Positions 43,874 to 51,828 of a stretch of 64,000 nucleotides of DNA are shown in pieces. The stretch spans positions 31,027 to 95,026 of the forward strand of contig JADLAK010000043.1 of the NCBI GenBank assembly GCA_020848275.1, in the 5' to 3' direction. The position numbers were made by a program, and so were the translations under genes. The DNA is from Planctomycetota bacterium. GTDB lineage: Bacteria; Planctomycetota; UBA8742; UBA2392. The number at the start of each line of letters is the position of its first letter. The first letter of the stretch is position 1. The notes below the pieces were generated by a model. That model worked only from the letters and a program-made list of their open reading frames with translations, did no database searches and had not been told where the DNA came from.

Positions 43874-45828
43874 ACCCGCGCATCGCCGTCATTCCGTTTT
43901 CGACCGGCCCCAACGAGTCGCGCGCGGCGCTTACGGGCCGCGGGCTCGCGCTTGAACTGATCGAGTGGCTGCGCGGCGCGGGCCTCGAGACCGTGCTGCT
44001 GACCGCCACGCACACCGACGACGACGGCGGACGGCGCGCCCTCGTGGCGTTTTCCGAACCGCTGGACGCCCAGACCATCGCCGACATCGTCGCGCTCGAC
44101 GAAGGCGAATCCGATGAAGAGCCCGAAGACATCACGCAGGCTCCGGGCATCCAGACCGTGATCAGCGGCAGCCTGCGTCTTACGCCCGTCGGTCTTGCGG
44201 CGACCGTCGAAATCACCGACACCGTCGCGGTTTATTCGAAGGGCAGCGTCGAGGGCGAACTCGTGCCCGGCAACTTCTTCGAGGCCGTCCAGAAATTTTT
44301 CAACGACATCGCTCAGCAGGCGGGCCTCGATAAAATCGAGCCCTACGATCCCGGTACGAAAATTTACAAAGCGTGGGAGCACATGCTGCTCACGCGCGCC
44401 TACAAACTCGCGGCTGAACTCGGGGTGCTCGACCCCGAAATTCCCCAGCCCTACAAAGAACCGCTGGCGGGCATCAAGCTCGACCCGGCCTACAAGACTA
44501 TCCGCGACCGCGCGGGCGAACTCGCGCTGACGCTGGTGATTGAGCGCGGCTTCGACGCCCACCAGGGCCTCAAGGCCATGGACGAAATCACTCGCGCCAC
44601 GGGCCACGACTGGAAAAGCTGGCGCGTGCGCGCGCAGTTGCTCAGCGCCGCGGGCAAACACGCCGAAAGCGCGCGCACCTTTGTGCGGCTGGTCAAGGGC
44701 GACAACCAGGCGCCGGAAAAGTCTGCGCAATACCAGGCCGCGCTCGACGCCGGGCGCGAATTCAACGCCGCGGGCAAACACGACGACGCCGTGCGCCTGC
44801 TGCAGCGCGCCATGGAATCGCGCGAACTCAAAGTCGACGCGATTGTCGAGTCCGGCAGCGCCTATGCGGGCCTCAACGCGGAAGTCGTGGCCGAGCGCCT
44901 GTGGCAGCGCGCGCTTGAGCTTGATTCCGGCGCGGTCGCGGCGCGCCTGAACCTCGCGCACCATTATCGCAACAAGGACGACACCGAACGCGCGGCCAAG
45001 GAATACGCCAAGCTGCTCGAGGTTGAGGGGTTGCCGCGCGACATGCTGGCGGAAGCCGCCGAATTCTTCTTCTCGCACCAGTTGTACGACACTGCGGTCG
45101 CCGCGGCGGACCAGTTCGCGCGCGAATATCCCGGCGACCCGATTGCGCATGTGCTCAAGGCGTCGGCGTTCAACGCGCTGGGCCGCCACCCGGAAGCGAT
45201 CAACGAACTCAACCAGGCCGAACTTTGCGCGGGCGTCAGCGCCTTAAAAGACATAGTCACGCGTCAGCGCCGCTACGCCGAGCACCCGGACAGCGAAAAA
45301 CGCCTGCGAGAACTCGCCGACTTTGTTTTTGGCGAAGAAGTCGGCAAGGCCGAAGAAGGCCTGCGCACGCTGGTGAAGGATTATCCGGATTTCTGGGAGG
45401 CAAGCATGCTGCTTGGCATCACGCTGCGCCGCCAGGAACGCTGGGAGGACGCGCGAGTGGCGTTTGAACAAGCGCGCACCGGCCGCGACGTGCCCGGCGC
45501 CGACAAGGAACTCACGGGCATTTATTCGAAGCTCGGCCAGCCGGAAAAGGCTCTGGAATGCGCCAAGCGCGCGTTTGACAGCACGCCCGACGACGCCGAA
45601 ATCGTCGCCAATTACGCGGCGGCGCTGCTGGAAAGCGGCGAGATGGCCGAGGCTTACAAACACGCCAAGCGCGCGGAAGAACTCGACCCGGAAGACGCGG
45701 TCACGCGCAAGTTGCTCGATATTATCGAGTCGAAGTATTTAAAACGCGGCTTCGTGGGTTCCGTCGCCGCCGCCGCGCGATACCTCACGCGCAAGTTCCG
45801 GCGCAAAAAACCGAAAGGTAACGGGTAA
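43870..45828 (+). CDS. TPR protein with TolB/FlgO-like N-terminal domain
   Basis: A 652-residue protein. The first 150 residues (RIAVIPFSTGPNESRAALTGRGLALELIEWLR, then VISGSLRLTPVGLAATVEITDTV) follow the pattern seen in the TolB-N/FlgO-like domain attached to TPR arrays in adenylate cyclases and regulatory proteins: a PF....S segment and a later GS.R......A.I.D pattern. The rest is a TPR solenoid, clearest at about 510-620 (WEDARVAFEQARTG, KALECAKRAFDSTPDDAEIVANYAAALLESGEMAEAYKHAKRAEELDPED). Coupled to the upstream TPR gene by a 4-base overlap. Function is probably as a scaffold or sensor; no enzyme domain. Confidence 0.78.
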   Translation: MNPRIAVIPFSTGPNESRAALTGRGLALELIEWLRGAGLETVLLTATHTDDDGGRRALVAFSEPLDAQTIADIVALDEGESDEEPEDITQAPGIQTVISGSLRLTPVGLAATVEITDTVAVYSKGSVEGELVPGNFFEAVQKFFNDIAQQAGLDKIEPYDPGTKIYKAWEHMLLTRAYKLAAELGVLDPEIPQPYKEPLAGIKLDPAYKTIRDRAGELALTLVIERGFDAHQGLKAMDEITRATGHDWKSWRVRAQLLSAAGKHAESARTFVRLVKGDNQAPEKSAQYQAALDAGREFNAAGKHDDAVRLLQRAMESRELKVDAIVESGSAYAGLNAEVVAERLWQRALELDSGAVAARLNLAHHYRNKDDTERAAKEYAKLLEVEGLPRDMLAEAAEFFFSHQLYDTAVAAADQFAREYPGDPIAHVLKASAFNALGRHPEAINELNQAELCAGVSALKDIVTRQRRYAEHPDSEKRLRELADFVFGEEVGKAEEGLRTLVKDYPDFWEASMLLGITLRRQERWEDARVAFEQARTGRDVPGADKELTGIYSKLGQPEKALECAKRAFDSTPDDAEIVANYAAALLESGEMAEAYKHAKRAEELDPEDAVTRKLLDIIESKYLKRGFVGSVAAAARYLTRKFRRKKPKGNG

Positions 45829-45834
45829 GGTTTC

Positions 45835-45871
45835 GTTATTCGTGGTTCGTCCCGCACGATCCACGAATAAC
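45835..45871. terminator. Perfect 11-bp hairpin after TPR pair
   Basis: GTTATTCGTGG (45835-45845) and CCACGAATAAC (45861-45871) pair perfectly around a 15-base loop. It follows the stop at 45828; related GAACCAC words continue to 45887. Confidence 0.7.
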
Positions 45872-45923
45872 CAACAACGAACCACCACATAATCCTTGTC
45901 GCCGCGTGTGCTATCCTGTTCTT

Positions 45924-47957
45924 GTGACCAACGTAAATGACATCCTTGGCCCCGGCGGGCTGATTGCGCAGAAGCTTCACGGCTACGAAGAACGCCCTGA
46001 GCAACTGGCGATGGCGCGTTCGGTCGAGGAAGCTTTTGGCACCAAGCGCCACCTGATCGTCGAGGCCGGGACGGGCGTGGGCAAAAGTTTCGCCTACCTC
46101 GTGCCCGCCATCCAGCGCGCTCTTGCGGCCCGCAACGACGAACGCCCCGTGGTCATCAGCACCGGCACGATCGCGCTGCAGGAACAACTCATCGGCAAGG
46201 ACATCCCGTTTTTGCGCAGCGTGTGGGACGAAGAATTCACGGCCGTGCTGGCCAAGGGCCGCGGCAACTACATCAGCCTGCGCCGCCTCGACCTCGCGCT
46301 GAAGCAGGAACAGGGCTCGGTAATGGCCGGCGACGAATTGCGCGAGCTCACGCGCATCAAGGCCTGGAGTGAAGAAACCGCCGACGGCTCGCGCGCAAGC
46401 ATGGACTTCGAGCCCAGCAGCGAAATCTGGACGCAGGTCGTCAGCGACCGCACCAACTGCCTCGGCCGTCAGTGCCCCAACTACGAAAGCAAATGCTTCT
46501 TCCAGCGCGCCAAGCGCCGCATGTACAACGCGCACTTGCTCGTGGTCAACCACGCGCTGCTGTGCGCCGACCTCGCGCTCAAGTCGCAAGGCGTGAATTA
46601 CCTGCCGGATTACTCGCACCTGATCATTGACGAAGCGCACGAATTCGAGCACTACGCCAGCGAGAACCTCGGCATCCGCCTGACCAAGCTCGGCGTCAAT
46701 TTCATGCTCAGCCAGCTCTACAACGCCCGCAAGAACAAGGGCCTGCTGGTGCGCTTCGACTTTTTGCGCGGCGCGTTCGAGCGTTTTAGGGCCGTGCGCG
46801 ACACCGCCGAAAAATTCTTCACTGAGGCCGAAGCCTGGGCCTACGCGCAAAAAGAACGCCCCGCGCGCCTCCACCGCGCCGAAATTTTCGACAACAAGGC
46901 GTCCGACGCGTTGCGCGAACTCTCCATCAGCCTCAAGGATGGCATGCTGCAAACGCAGAGCGAAGAAGCCCGCCTTGAGATCGAATCCCACGCCACGCGC
47001 GTGCGCGAAGCCGCGGAATCCATCGACGCCTTCAACCGCCAGGGGCTCGAGAATCAGGTTTACTGGATCGAGGTGGGCCAGGGCGCGCGCCGCGAAAACG
47101 TCGAACTTCGCGCCGCACCTATCGAGATCGGCGGCCTGCTTGAAAAGCTCATCTTCAACCGCTGCAAGAGCGTGATTTTAACCAGCGCGACGCTCGCCAC
47201 GGGTCCTGACAACTTCGATTACATGCGCGGCCGGCTCGGCCTGCCCGCCAACGAACGCTCGATGCAACTGCACGTCGGCAGCCCCTTCAACTTCAAGGAA
47301 CACGCGCAGATCGTCGTGCCCGATGTGCCCGAGCCGCCCAAAGGCAAGACCGTCGACGACAGCTACGACAAGCGCATCGCCGAAGAAGTCATCGAGGCCG
47401 TCAAACGCTCGCGCGGCGGCGTGTTTGCGCTATTCACGAGTTACGGGCAGATGCGCAAGGTCTACGAGGCCGTCGCGCCGAAGCTGCAATTGCTCGGCCA
47501 CAACCTGCTGATGCAGGGCCAGGGGATGACTGCGCGGCGGATGCTCGACCAGTTCAAGGCCGGCAAAAACATGGTGCTGTTCGGCGTCGAGACGTTCTGG
47601 CAGGGCGTCGATGTGCCCGGCGAGGCGCTGACCACGGTCATTCTCGTGAAATTGCCGTTTCCGGTGCCGAGCGAGCCGCTGGTGGCCGCGCGCATGGAAG
47701 CCATCGTCAACGCCGGCGGCAACGACTTCAACGACTACATGATTCCCGAGGCGACGATCAAGCTTCGGCAGGGTTTCGGCCGCCTGATCCGGCGCAAGGA
47801 CGACTTCGGGACGGTGGTGATTCTCGACAGCCGCATCGTGCGCAAGCCCTATGGCAAACGGATGCTGAAGGCGCTGCCGGATTGCCCGATCACCGACGGC
47901 CACGGCGGCAACCCGCTGGCCAAGAAGAAGACTCCCGCGGATCCGCTGAACCTGTAG
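45924..47957 (+). CDS. dinG: DinG-family ATP-dependent DNA helicase
   Basis: A superfamily-2 5'-3' helicase of the DinG/XPD type, which unwinds structured DNA in repair and replication. Walker A is AGTGVGKS (48-55). LLVVNHALLCADLAL and the DEAH-type box IIDEAHEFEHYA follow. The cysteine set CLGRQCPNYESKCFF fits the [4Fe-4S] cluster of DinG. C-terminal motifs include QGMTARRMLDQFKAGKNMVLFGVETFWQGVDVPG and QGFGRLIRRKDDFG. The open frame begins at GTG 45906, but the second GTG (VTNVNDILGPGG) matches the normal DinG start. It ends its transcript at a double hairpin (47958-48021). Confidence 0.92.
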   Translation: MTNVNDILGPGGLIAQKLHGYEERPEQLAMARSVEEAFGTKRHLIVEAGTGVGKSFAYLVPAIQRALAARNDERPVVISTGTIALQEQLIGKDIPFLRSVWDEEFTAVLAKGRGNYISLRRLDLALKQEQGSVMAGDELRELTRIKAWSEETADGSRASMDFEPSSEIWTQVVSDRTNCLGRQCPNYESKCFFQRAKRRMYNAHLLVVNHALLCADLALKSQGVNYLPDYSHLIIDEAHEFEHYASENLGIRLTKLGVNFMLSQLYNARKNKGLLVRFDFLRGAFERFRAVRDTAEKFFTEAEAWAYAQKERPARLHRAEIFDNKASDALRELSISLKDGMLQTQSEEARLEIESHATRVREAAESIDAFNRQGLENQVYWIEVGQGARRENVELRAAPIEIGGLLEKLIFNRCKSVILTSATLATGPDNFDYMRGRLGLPANERSMQLHVGSPFNFKEHAQIVVPDVPEPPKGKTVDDSYDKRIAEEVIEAVKRSRGGVFALFTSYGQMRKVYEAVAPKLQLLGHNLLMQGQGMTARRMLDQFKAGKNMVLFGVETFWQGVDVPGEALTTVILVKLPFPVPSEPLVAARMEAIVNAGGNDFNDYMIPEATIKLRQGFGRLIRRKDDFGTVVILDSRIVRKPYGKRMLKALPDCPITDGHGGNPLAKKKTPADPLNL

Positions 47958-48021
47958 CTAAGGCGTCCCGCCTTAGCAAGCAAGACGACGATCTGGGCCG
48001 CTAAGGCCGGAGGCCTTAGCT
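47958..48021. terminator. Two GCTAAGGC hairpins between convergent genes
   Basis: GCTAAGGCG/CGCCTTAGC (47958-47978, loop TCC) and GCTAAGGCC/GGCCTTAGC (48001-48021, loop GGA) are both perfect 9-bp stems with the same core. The first begins within the stop region of dinG, and both lie before the convergent glycosyltransferase stop. Confidence 0.75.
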
Positions 48022-48041
48022 ACACGCCTTGGCGTGAACGT

Positions 48042-49184
48042 TTATCGGGTGACGCGGTCGAAGAGTTCCAGCAGGCGGTCGGCCCTGGCGTCGTAGCTGT
48101 ACTGCTGCGCAGCGAGTTGCGCGTTCTGCGATAACTTCCTGGCGAACACCGCGTTGCCGCAGACTTCCTCCAGCGCGCGCGCCAGCGAATGCGCCGAGCC
48201 CGCCTCGAACAGCCGCGCGCTGACGCCGTCACGCAGCACTTCGCGCACGCTGCCCAGGTTGCTCGCGACAATCGGCAGGCCCATCGACATGTACTCGAAC
48301 AGTTTCAGCGGCGAGGTAAAGCGCGCCGCAATTGTCTGGTCGGGCGGCAGGGGATGCACGGCGCACGCGGCGTCAGCGATCAGCGCCGGGAGTTCCTTCT
48401 GCGGCACGTGGCCGATTAAATTCACGCGCGCGCCCACGCGCAGGTCCGTAATTTCCTTTTGCAGGCGCGCGAGTTCCTCGCCGCTGCCGTGGCCGACAAT
48501 GCGCAGGTGCAGCCCCCGCGTCAGCGCAATAGCGTGCACCAGTGTGTCGAGCCCCTTCCAGAACTGCAACGTCCCGACGTACACGACGGTGCTGCCGCCG
48601 CCATGCCATTGCGGCGCAAATAATTTCGTATCGACGGCGCTGGGAACGACCGCGGTCGGGCCCTTAAAACCGTAGCGCGAAGTGATTTCGTCGATCACGC
48701 CCTGCGTGATGCCCGCGACGCCGACGGCTCCGGCGTAAATCACGTTTTCGAGTTTCTGCAGGCGGGCGACCTGCGCCTCGCTGGCGTCGCGGTCCTGCGC
48801 CCAAAGTGGCCCGACCAGGTGCGCCTCGTACACCAGCGGCGGGTGGACGGGCATTTTTTCGGCGACGTAGGCGGCGAGTTTGTCGCTGCGCAACCACAAC
48901 ACGTCGGCCTTGCGGCCCGCAAGCGCCTTGCGAAACGCGCGAAAAAACACGCCGTTGAAGGTAAATCCCAGCCGCTTATGCACGCTGGGCAGCGTGCGGA
49001 TTTCGAGCGCGTCGGGCAGTGCGGCGCCGAGTTCGGCTTCGAAGTAATGCGCGATGCGCTCACGTTTGTCGGGCGTGAACCAGACGGTCTTCGCCTTGGC
49101 CGCAACCGCGGCGAGCGTGCGCGTAATGGCCGACCAACGCGCTTTGGTCGGTTCGATGGGCTCGTGATGAGCGAAGATGATCAT
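48042..49184 (-). CDS. GT4-family glycosyltransferase
   Basis: A 380-residue GT-B-fold glycosyltransferase. The N-terminal half binds acceptor (MIIFAHHEPIEPTKARW). The C-terminal half has the GT4 donor-site pattern VVYVGTLQFWKGLDTLVHAI, RIVGHGSGEELARL and SPLKLFEYMSMGLPIVASNLGSVREVL with the EX7E-type Glu. Cytosolic or membrane-peripheral, likely adding a sugar in polysaccharide or glycolipid synthesis; donor and acceptor unknown. The frame is open 12 codons farther upstream through repeat DNA; ATG 49184 is chosen. Single-gene unit, convergent with dinG. Confidence 0.87.
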   Translation of the reverse strand: MIIFAHHEPIEPTKARWSAITRTLAAVAAKAKTVWFTPDKRERIAHYFEAELGAALPDALEIRTLPSVHKRLGFTFNGVFFRAFRKALAGRKADVLWLRSDKLAAYVAEKMPVHPPLVYEAHLVGPLWAQDRDASEAQVARLQKLENVIYAGAVGVAGITQGVIDEITSRYGFKGPTAVVPSAVDTKLFAPQWHGGGSTVVYVGTLQFWKGLDTLVHAIALTRGLHLRIVGHGSGEELARLQKEITDLRVGARVNLIGHVPQKELPALIADAACAVHPLPPDQTIAARFTSPLKLFEYMSMGLPIVASNLGSVREVLRDGVSARLFEAGSAHSLARALEEVCGNAVFARKLSQNAQLAAQQYSYDARADRLLELFDRVTR

Positions 49185-49192
49185 AGGTTTTA

Positions 49193-49270
49193 GGTGCCAG
49201 GTTCCAGGTTTAGGGCACACCCATCGACGTTGAAGATTTCCTGAAACCCAACACCTAGAACCTAGAACCT
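49193..49270. repeat. Inverted repeat of CTAGGTTC words
   Basis: Left arm AGGTTTTAGGTGCCAGGTTCC pairs with right arm words CAACACCTAGAACCTAGAACC with a few mismatches. It fills the gap between the glycosyltransferase gene and the end of the metal-transport operon. Confidence 0.75.
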
Positions 49271-49278
49271 TCCATCGC

Positions 49279-49986
49279 TCACGCCAGCCCGTGTTCAGTG
49301 AGTAAAGCCGCGTCGCCGAGCAACTCAGCCGTTGGCTTGTCTGCCACGACTTTGCCGCCGGACATTACGATCGAGCGGGGACACAGTTCGCGCGCGAATT
49401 CCAGGTCGTGCGTCACCACCAGCATCGTGCTGTCGATGCCTTTAAGGAGCGCAAGCAGCTCGCGCCGGCCGCGGGGATCGAGGCTTGCCGACGGCTCGTC
49501 GAGGGCAAGCACGCCGGGGTTCATCGCCAGGACACCCGCCAGCGCCGCACGCTTTTTTTCGCCGACGCTCAGGTGATAGACGAAGCGCCCGTCAAAGCCG
49601 TGCAGGCCGACGCGTGTCAGGCAATCGTGAACGCGCTCCTGCACCTCGGGTTCCTTCAAGCCAAGGTTGCGGGGGCCAAACGCGACGTCCTCCCCCACAG
49701 TCGGGCAAAACAACTGGTCGTCCGGATCCTGGAACAGCAGGCCCACACGCTGGCGGATTTCCTTCAGGGCATTCTTGCGCACCATCAACTCTCCGACCTG
49801 GACATCCCCTTGACCCGTCAAGATGCCATTGAGGTGCAATATCAGCGTCGATTTGCCCGCGCCATTTGCGCCGACCAGCGCCACGCGCTCGCCCGCCGCT
49901 ACGCGGAACGTCACGCCGTCGAGCGCAAGCCGCCCGTCGGGGTAGCTGTAGGAGAGTTTTTCAACGCTGATGGGCAGGCCGCTCAT
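49279..49986 (-). CDS. cbiO: ECF-type metal transporter ATPase CbiO
   Basis: ATP-binding subunit of an energy-coupling-factor transporter for Co2+ or Ni2+. Walker A GANGAGKST (39-47), Q-loop LLFQDPDDQLF, the signature LSVGEKKRAALAG, Walker B VLALDEPSASLDP and the switch VVTHDLEF are all intact. 235 residues, usual length. The open frame extends to 50583, but that part overlaps cbiQ; the ATG at 49986 overlaps the cbiQ stop by four bases (49983-49986). Last gene of cbiM-PDGLE-cbiQ-cbiO on the minus strand, where all three junctions are ATGA overlaps. Confidence 0.93.
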   Translation of the reverse strand: MSGLPISVEKLSYSYPDGRLALDGVTFRVAAGERVALVGANGAGKSTLILHLNGILTGQGDVQVGELMVRKNALKEIRQRVGLLFQDPDDQLFCPTVGEDVAFGPRNLGLKEPEVQERVHDCLTRVGLHGFDGRFVYHLSVGEKKRAALAGVLAMNPGVLALDEPSASLDPRGRRELLALLKGIDSTMLVVTHDLEFARELCPRSIVMSGGKVVADKPTAELLGDAALLTEHGLA

Positions 49987-50753
49987 TGAAGCAGGAGTCT
50001 TATCATCACGACGACGGCGAGCGAGAGACCAAAGAAGGTGAAATCCGCCGCGCCCAGCGGCCGCAACGCGCCGCCAGGGAAAACGCCCGTAAAGCCGCGC
50101 GAATTCATGGCGCTTTGCATGCGCTCGCTGCGCTCGAGTGTGCGCAGATACAGCGAGCCCAGCATGCGGCCGATCACGCCCGCCTGCCAGAACCAGCGGC
50201 CCGCGTAGCCGCGCGAATCGCGCGCCACGCGCATCGCGCGGATTTCGTCCCGCAGCAGAAACAGGTAACGCCACGTCACCGCAATCAGCGTCGTCAGCAG
50301 CGCGGGCACGCCGAGTTTGCGCATGCCGCGCGTCAGGGCGTGCATCGGCGTCGTCGCACTTAGCGCCACCAGCGCCATGATCGCCGTCAACGCACCCAAC
50401 AACAGGCTCGCCAGCGCGTGCAGGCCTGCCGCCGGAACGCGCAGGCCCAACAGGAAAACCGCCGGGCCATAGGGATCGCGCTTCGCAAACGGAACAAATA
50501 TCGCCACGAACAAGATGAACGGCGCCGCCGCAAGCAACCGCTTGACCACAACGCGGGGCGGCAACCGGCCAAGCACGAGCCACGTTGCGGATACCGCCAA
50601 CAACGCGGCGTAGGCCGCGTACGCGCCCTGGGGCACGGTGACGGCGGCGAGAATCAGGGCGAGTGCGGCGAGAAGCTTGGCACGCGGGTCCAGGCGATGC
50701 ATGACGCTGTCGCCGGGTTCAAAAAGATCGGTGTGTGCGTGGGCTCCGCTCAT
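49983..50753 (-). CDS. cbiQ: ECF-type metal transporter transmembrane subunit CbiQ
   Basis: The T-component (CbiQ/EcfT) that couples the ATPase to the metal-binding CbiM subunit. 256 residues with about six hydrophobic helices. MHRLDPRAKLLAALALI is the typical N-terminus. The coupling helices carry the usual Arg-containing motifs: ARDSRGYAG near residue 180 and SAMNSRGFTG near 220. It overlaps the PDGLE gene upstream (50750-50753) and cbiO downstream by four bases each. Inner membrane. Metal specificity (Co versus Ni) depends on the CbiM/NikM partner. Confidence 0.92.
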   Translation of the reverse strand: MSGAHAHTDLFEPGDSVMHRLDPRAKLLAALALILAAVTVPQGAYAAYAALLAVSATWLVLGRLPPRVVVKRLLAAAPFILFVAIFVPFAKRDPYGPAVFLLGLRVPAAGLHALASLLLGALTAIMALVALSATTPMHALTRGMRKLGVPALLTTLIAVTWRYLFLLRDEIRAMRVARDSRGYAGRWFWQAGVIGRMLGSLYLRTLERSERMQSAMNSRGFTGVFPGGALRPLGAADFTFFGLSLAVVVMIRLLLQ

Positions 50754-51058
50754 GTTGGTTGCAACTTGCGGCGGCGCGCGGCCATTAACTTGCCGATGCC
50801 AAAGGTTATGGCTAGTACGCCAAGAGTTCCGGCGACGCCGGCCAAGCCGGTTGCGAGTTTGGGATCCGTGATGCCGGGAATCCTGTAATCCGGCATCGGG
50901 CCTTGCGTAAAGACCGGACTGCCCGCGGGCAGTCCCTGCTGCCCGGCGACTTTTTCGAGGCCGTCGGGATGTTCGCTCGCGTGGGGTGCAACAAAAAACG
51001 CCAGCACCAGGCTAAGCATCACGATGCCCGCGACGACAAGTCCCGCGCCGAGTTTCAT
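50750..51058 (-). CDS. PDGLE-domain protein (CbiN-like subunit)
   Basis: A 102-residue protein with a transmembrane helix at each end (about 5-25 and 72-92) and the sequence HPDGLEKVA in the loop between, the signature of the PDGLE domain. In CbiMNQO/NikMNQO systems this small subunit is the N-component, which assists metal loading of the S-component. It is overlapped on both sides (ATGA at 51055-51058 and 50750-50753), so all four genes are translated in step. The open frame to 51640 overlaps cbiM and is rejected. Its ATG is at 51058. Confidence 0.88.
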   Translation of the reverse strand: MKLGAGLVVAGIVMLSLVLAFFVAPHASEHPDGLEKVAGQQGLPAGSPVFTQGPMPDYRIPGITDPKLATGLAGVAGTLGVLAITFGIGKLMAARRRKLQPT

Positions 51059-51723
51059 GCGACACTCCCGGCAAGATGTTCGCGCGGGGTGTTCCAAGCC
51101 TGAACCAGGTCCGGCCGCACAGCCAGCAGCATCGAGGCCATCGCGCAGGTAATCACGCCTTCGCCGAGCCCAATCACCGCGTGGAAAGCGAGCATCGGCG
51201 GCAGGATGTTTTCCATTGCGCTGCGGCCCGAGAACACGAGCTCGAGCGCGCAAACCGCCGACGCAACCATGACCGACGCCCACGCCGCAACAAACGTCAC
51301 GCCGATGAACACGGCCCGCTTGCGCGGCAGCATTTTCGAGAAAGCGGCGAGCAAACCGTAGCCGACAAAGCCGCCGACGATGCCCATATTGAAGATGTTG
51401 CTGCCAAGCGCGGTCACGCCCCCGTCGACAAAACCCAGGCACTGGATAATCAATACCACGGCCATGATGAGGCAGGCGTTGAGCGGCCCCAGCAACATCG
51501 CCGCCAGCGTCGCGCCAAGAAAATGGCCGCTTACGCCCGCGCCCACGGGGAAATTCAGCATCTGCGCGGCAAAAATGAAGGCCGCGGTGCTGCCTAGCAA
51601 CGGAACTTGTCTTTCCGTAAGAGTTTTGCTGCCGCGCCACAAGGCCGCCCCGACGGCTAGAACTGAGGCCGTCGCGGCCCCCGCGTTGATTTCCAGGCTT
51701 ACGAGATTATCCGGAAGGTGCAT
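51055..51723 (-). CDS. cbiM: ECF-type metal transporter substrate subunit CbiM/NikM
   Basis: Membrane S-component that binds the metal. 222 residues with six or seven hydrophobic helices. The start matters: MHLPDN at 51723 puts Met-His at the N-terminus, which in this family coordinates the metal ion together with a later His (SGHFLGATLAAML). The GHFLGA and NMGIVGGFVGYGL motifs are typical. A longer frame (MIAEFRKTAMHLPDN from 51750, and an open frame up to 53751) is rejected for that reason. First gene of the operon, with only about 105 bp before the divergent pilB-like gene. No cobalamin riboswitch is visible in that gap. Confidence 0.91.
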   Translation of the reverse strand: MHLPDNLVSLEINAGAATASVLAVGAALWRGSKTLTERQVPLLGSTAAFIFAAQMLNFPVGAGVSGHFLGATLAAMLLGPLNACLIMAVVLIIQCLGFVDGGVTALGSNIFNMGIVGGFVGYGLLAAFSKMLPRKRAVFIGVTFVAAWASVMVASAVCALELVFSGRSAMENILPPMLAFHAVIGLGEGVITCAMASMLLAVRPDLVQAWNTPREHLAGSVA

Positions 51724-51797
51724 TGCGGTTTTCCGAAATTCAGCAATCATTACCGCTCTTTTGAGGTTGAAAGCAAGCCCCGCAGTGCAATCCACAC

Positions 51798-51803
51798 TAT
51801 AAT
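51798..51803 (+). promoter_or_regulatory. Possible -10 box (TATAAT)
   Basis: A perfect TATAAT lies 25 bases before ATG 51829 and overlaps an in-frame upstream ATG (51802). No -35 box at a normal distance is obvious. If it is a real -10 box, ATG 51802 cannot be the start codon. Confidence 0.35.
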
Positions 51804-51828
51804 GGCCGGCTACCGTCCGGGCGAAAGC

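Noticed and set aside
51724..51828. Cobalamin riboswitch upstream of cbiM
   Set aside because: The divergent gap is only about 105 bp and shows no B12-box-like sequence or long structured leader.
51802..51828. ATG 51802 as start of the GspE/PilB gene
   Set aside because: It overlaps a TATAAT box and has no ribosome-binding site; ATG 51829 gives a typical N-terminus.
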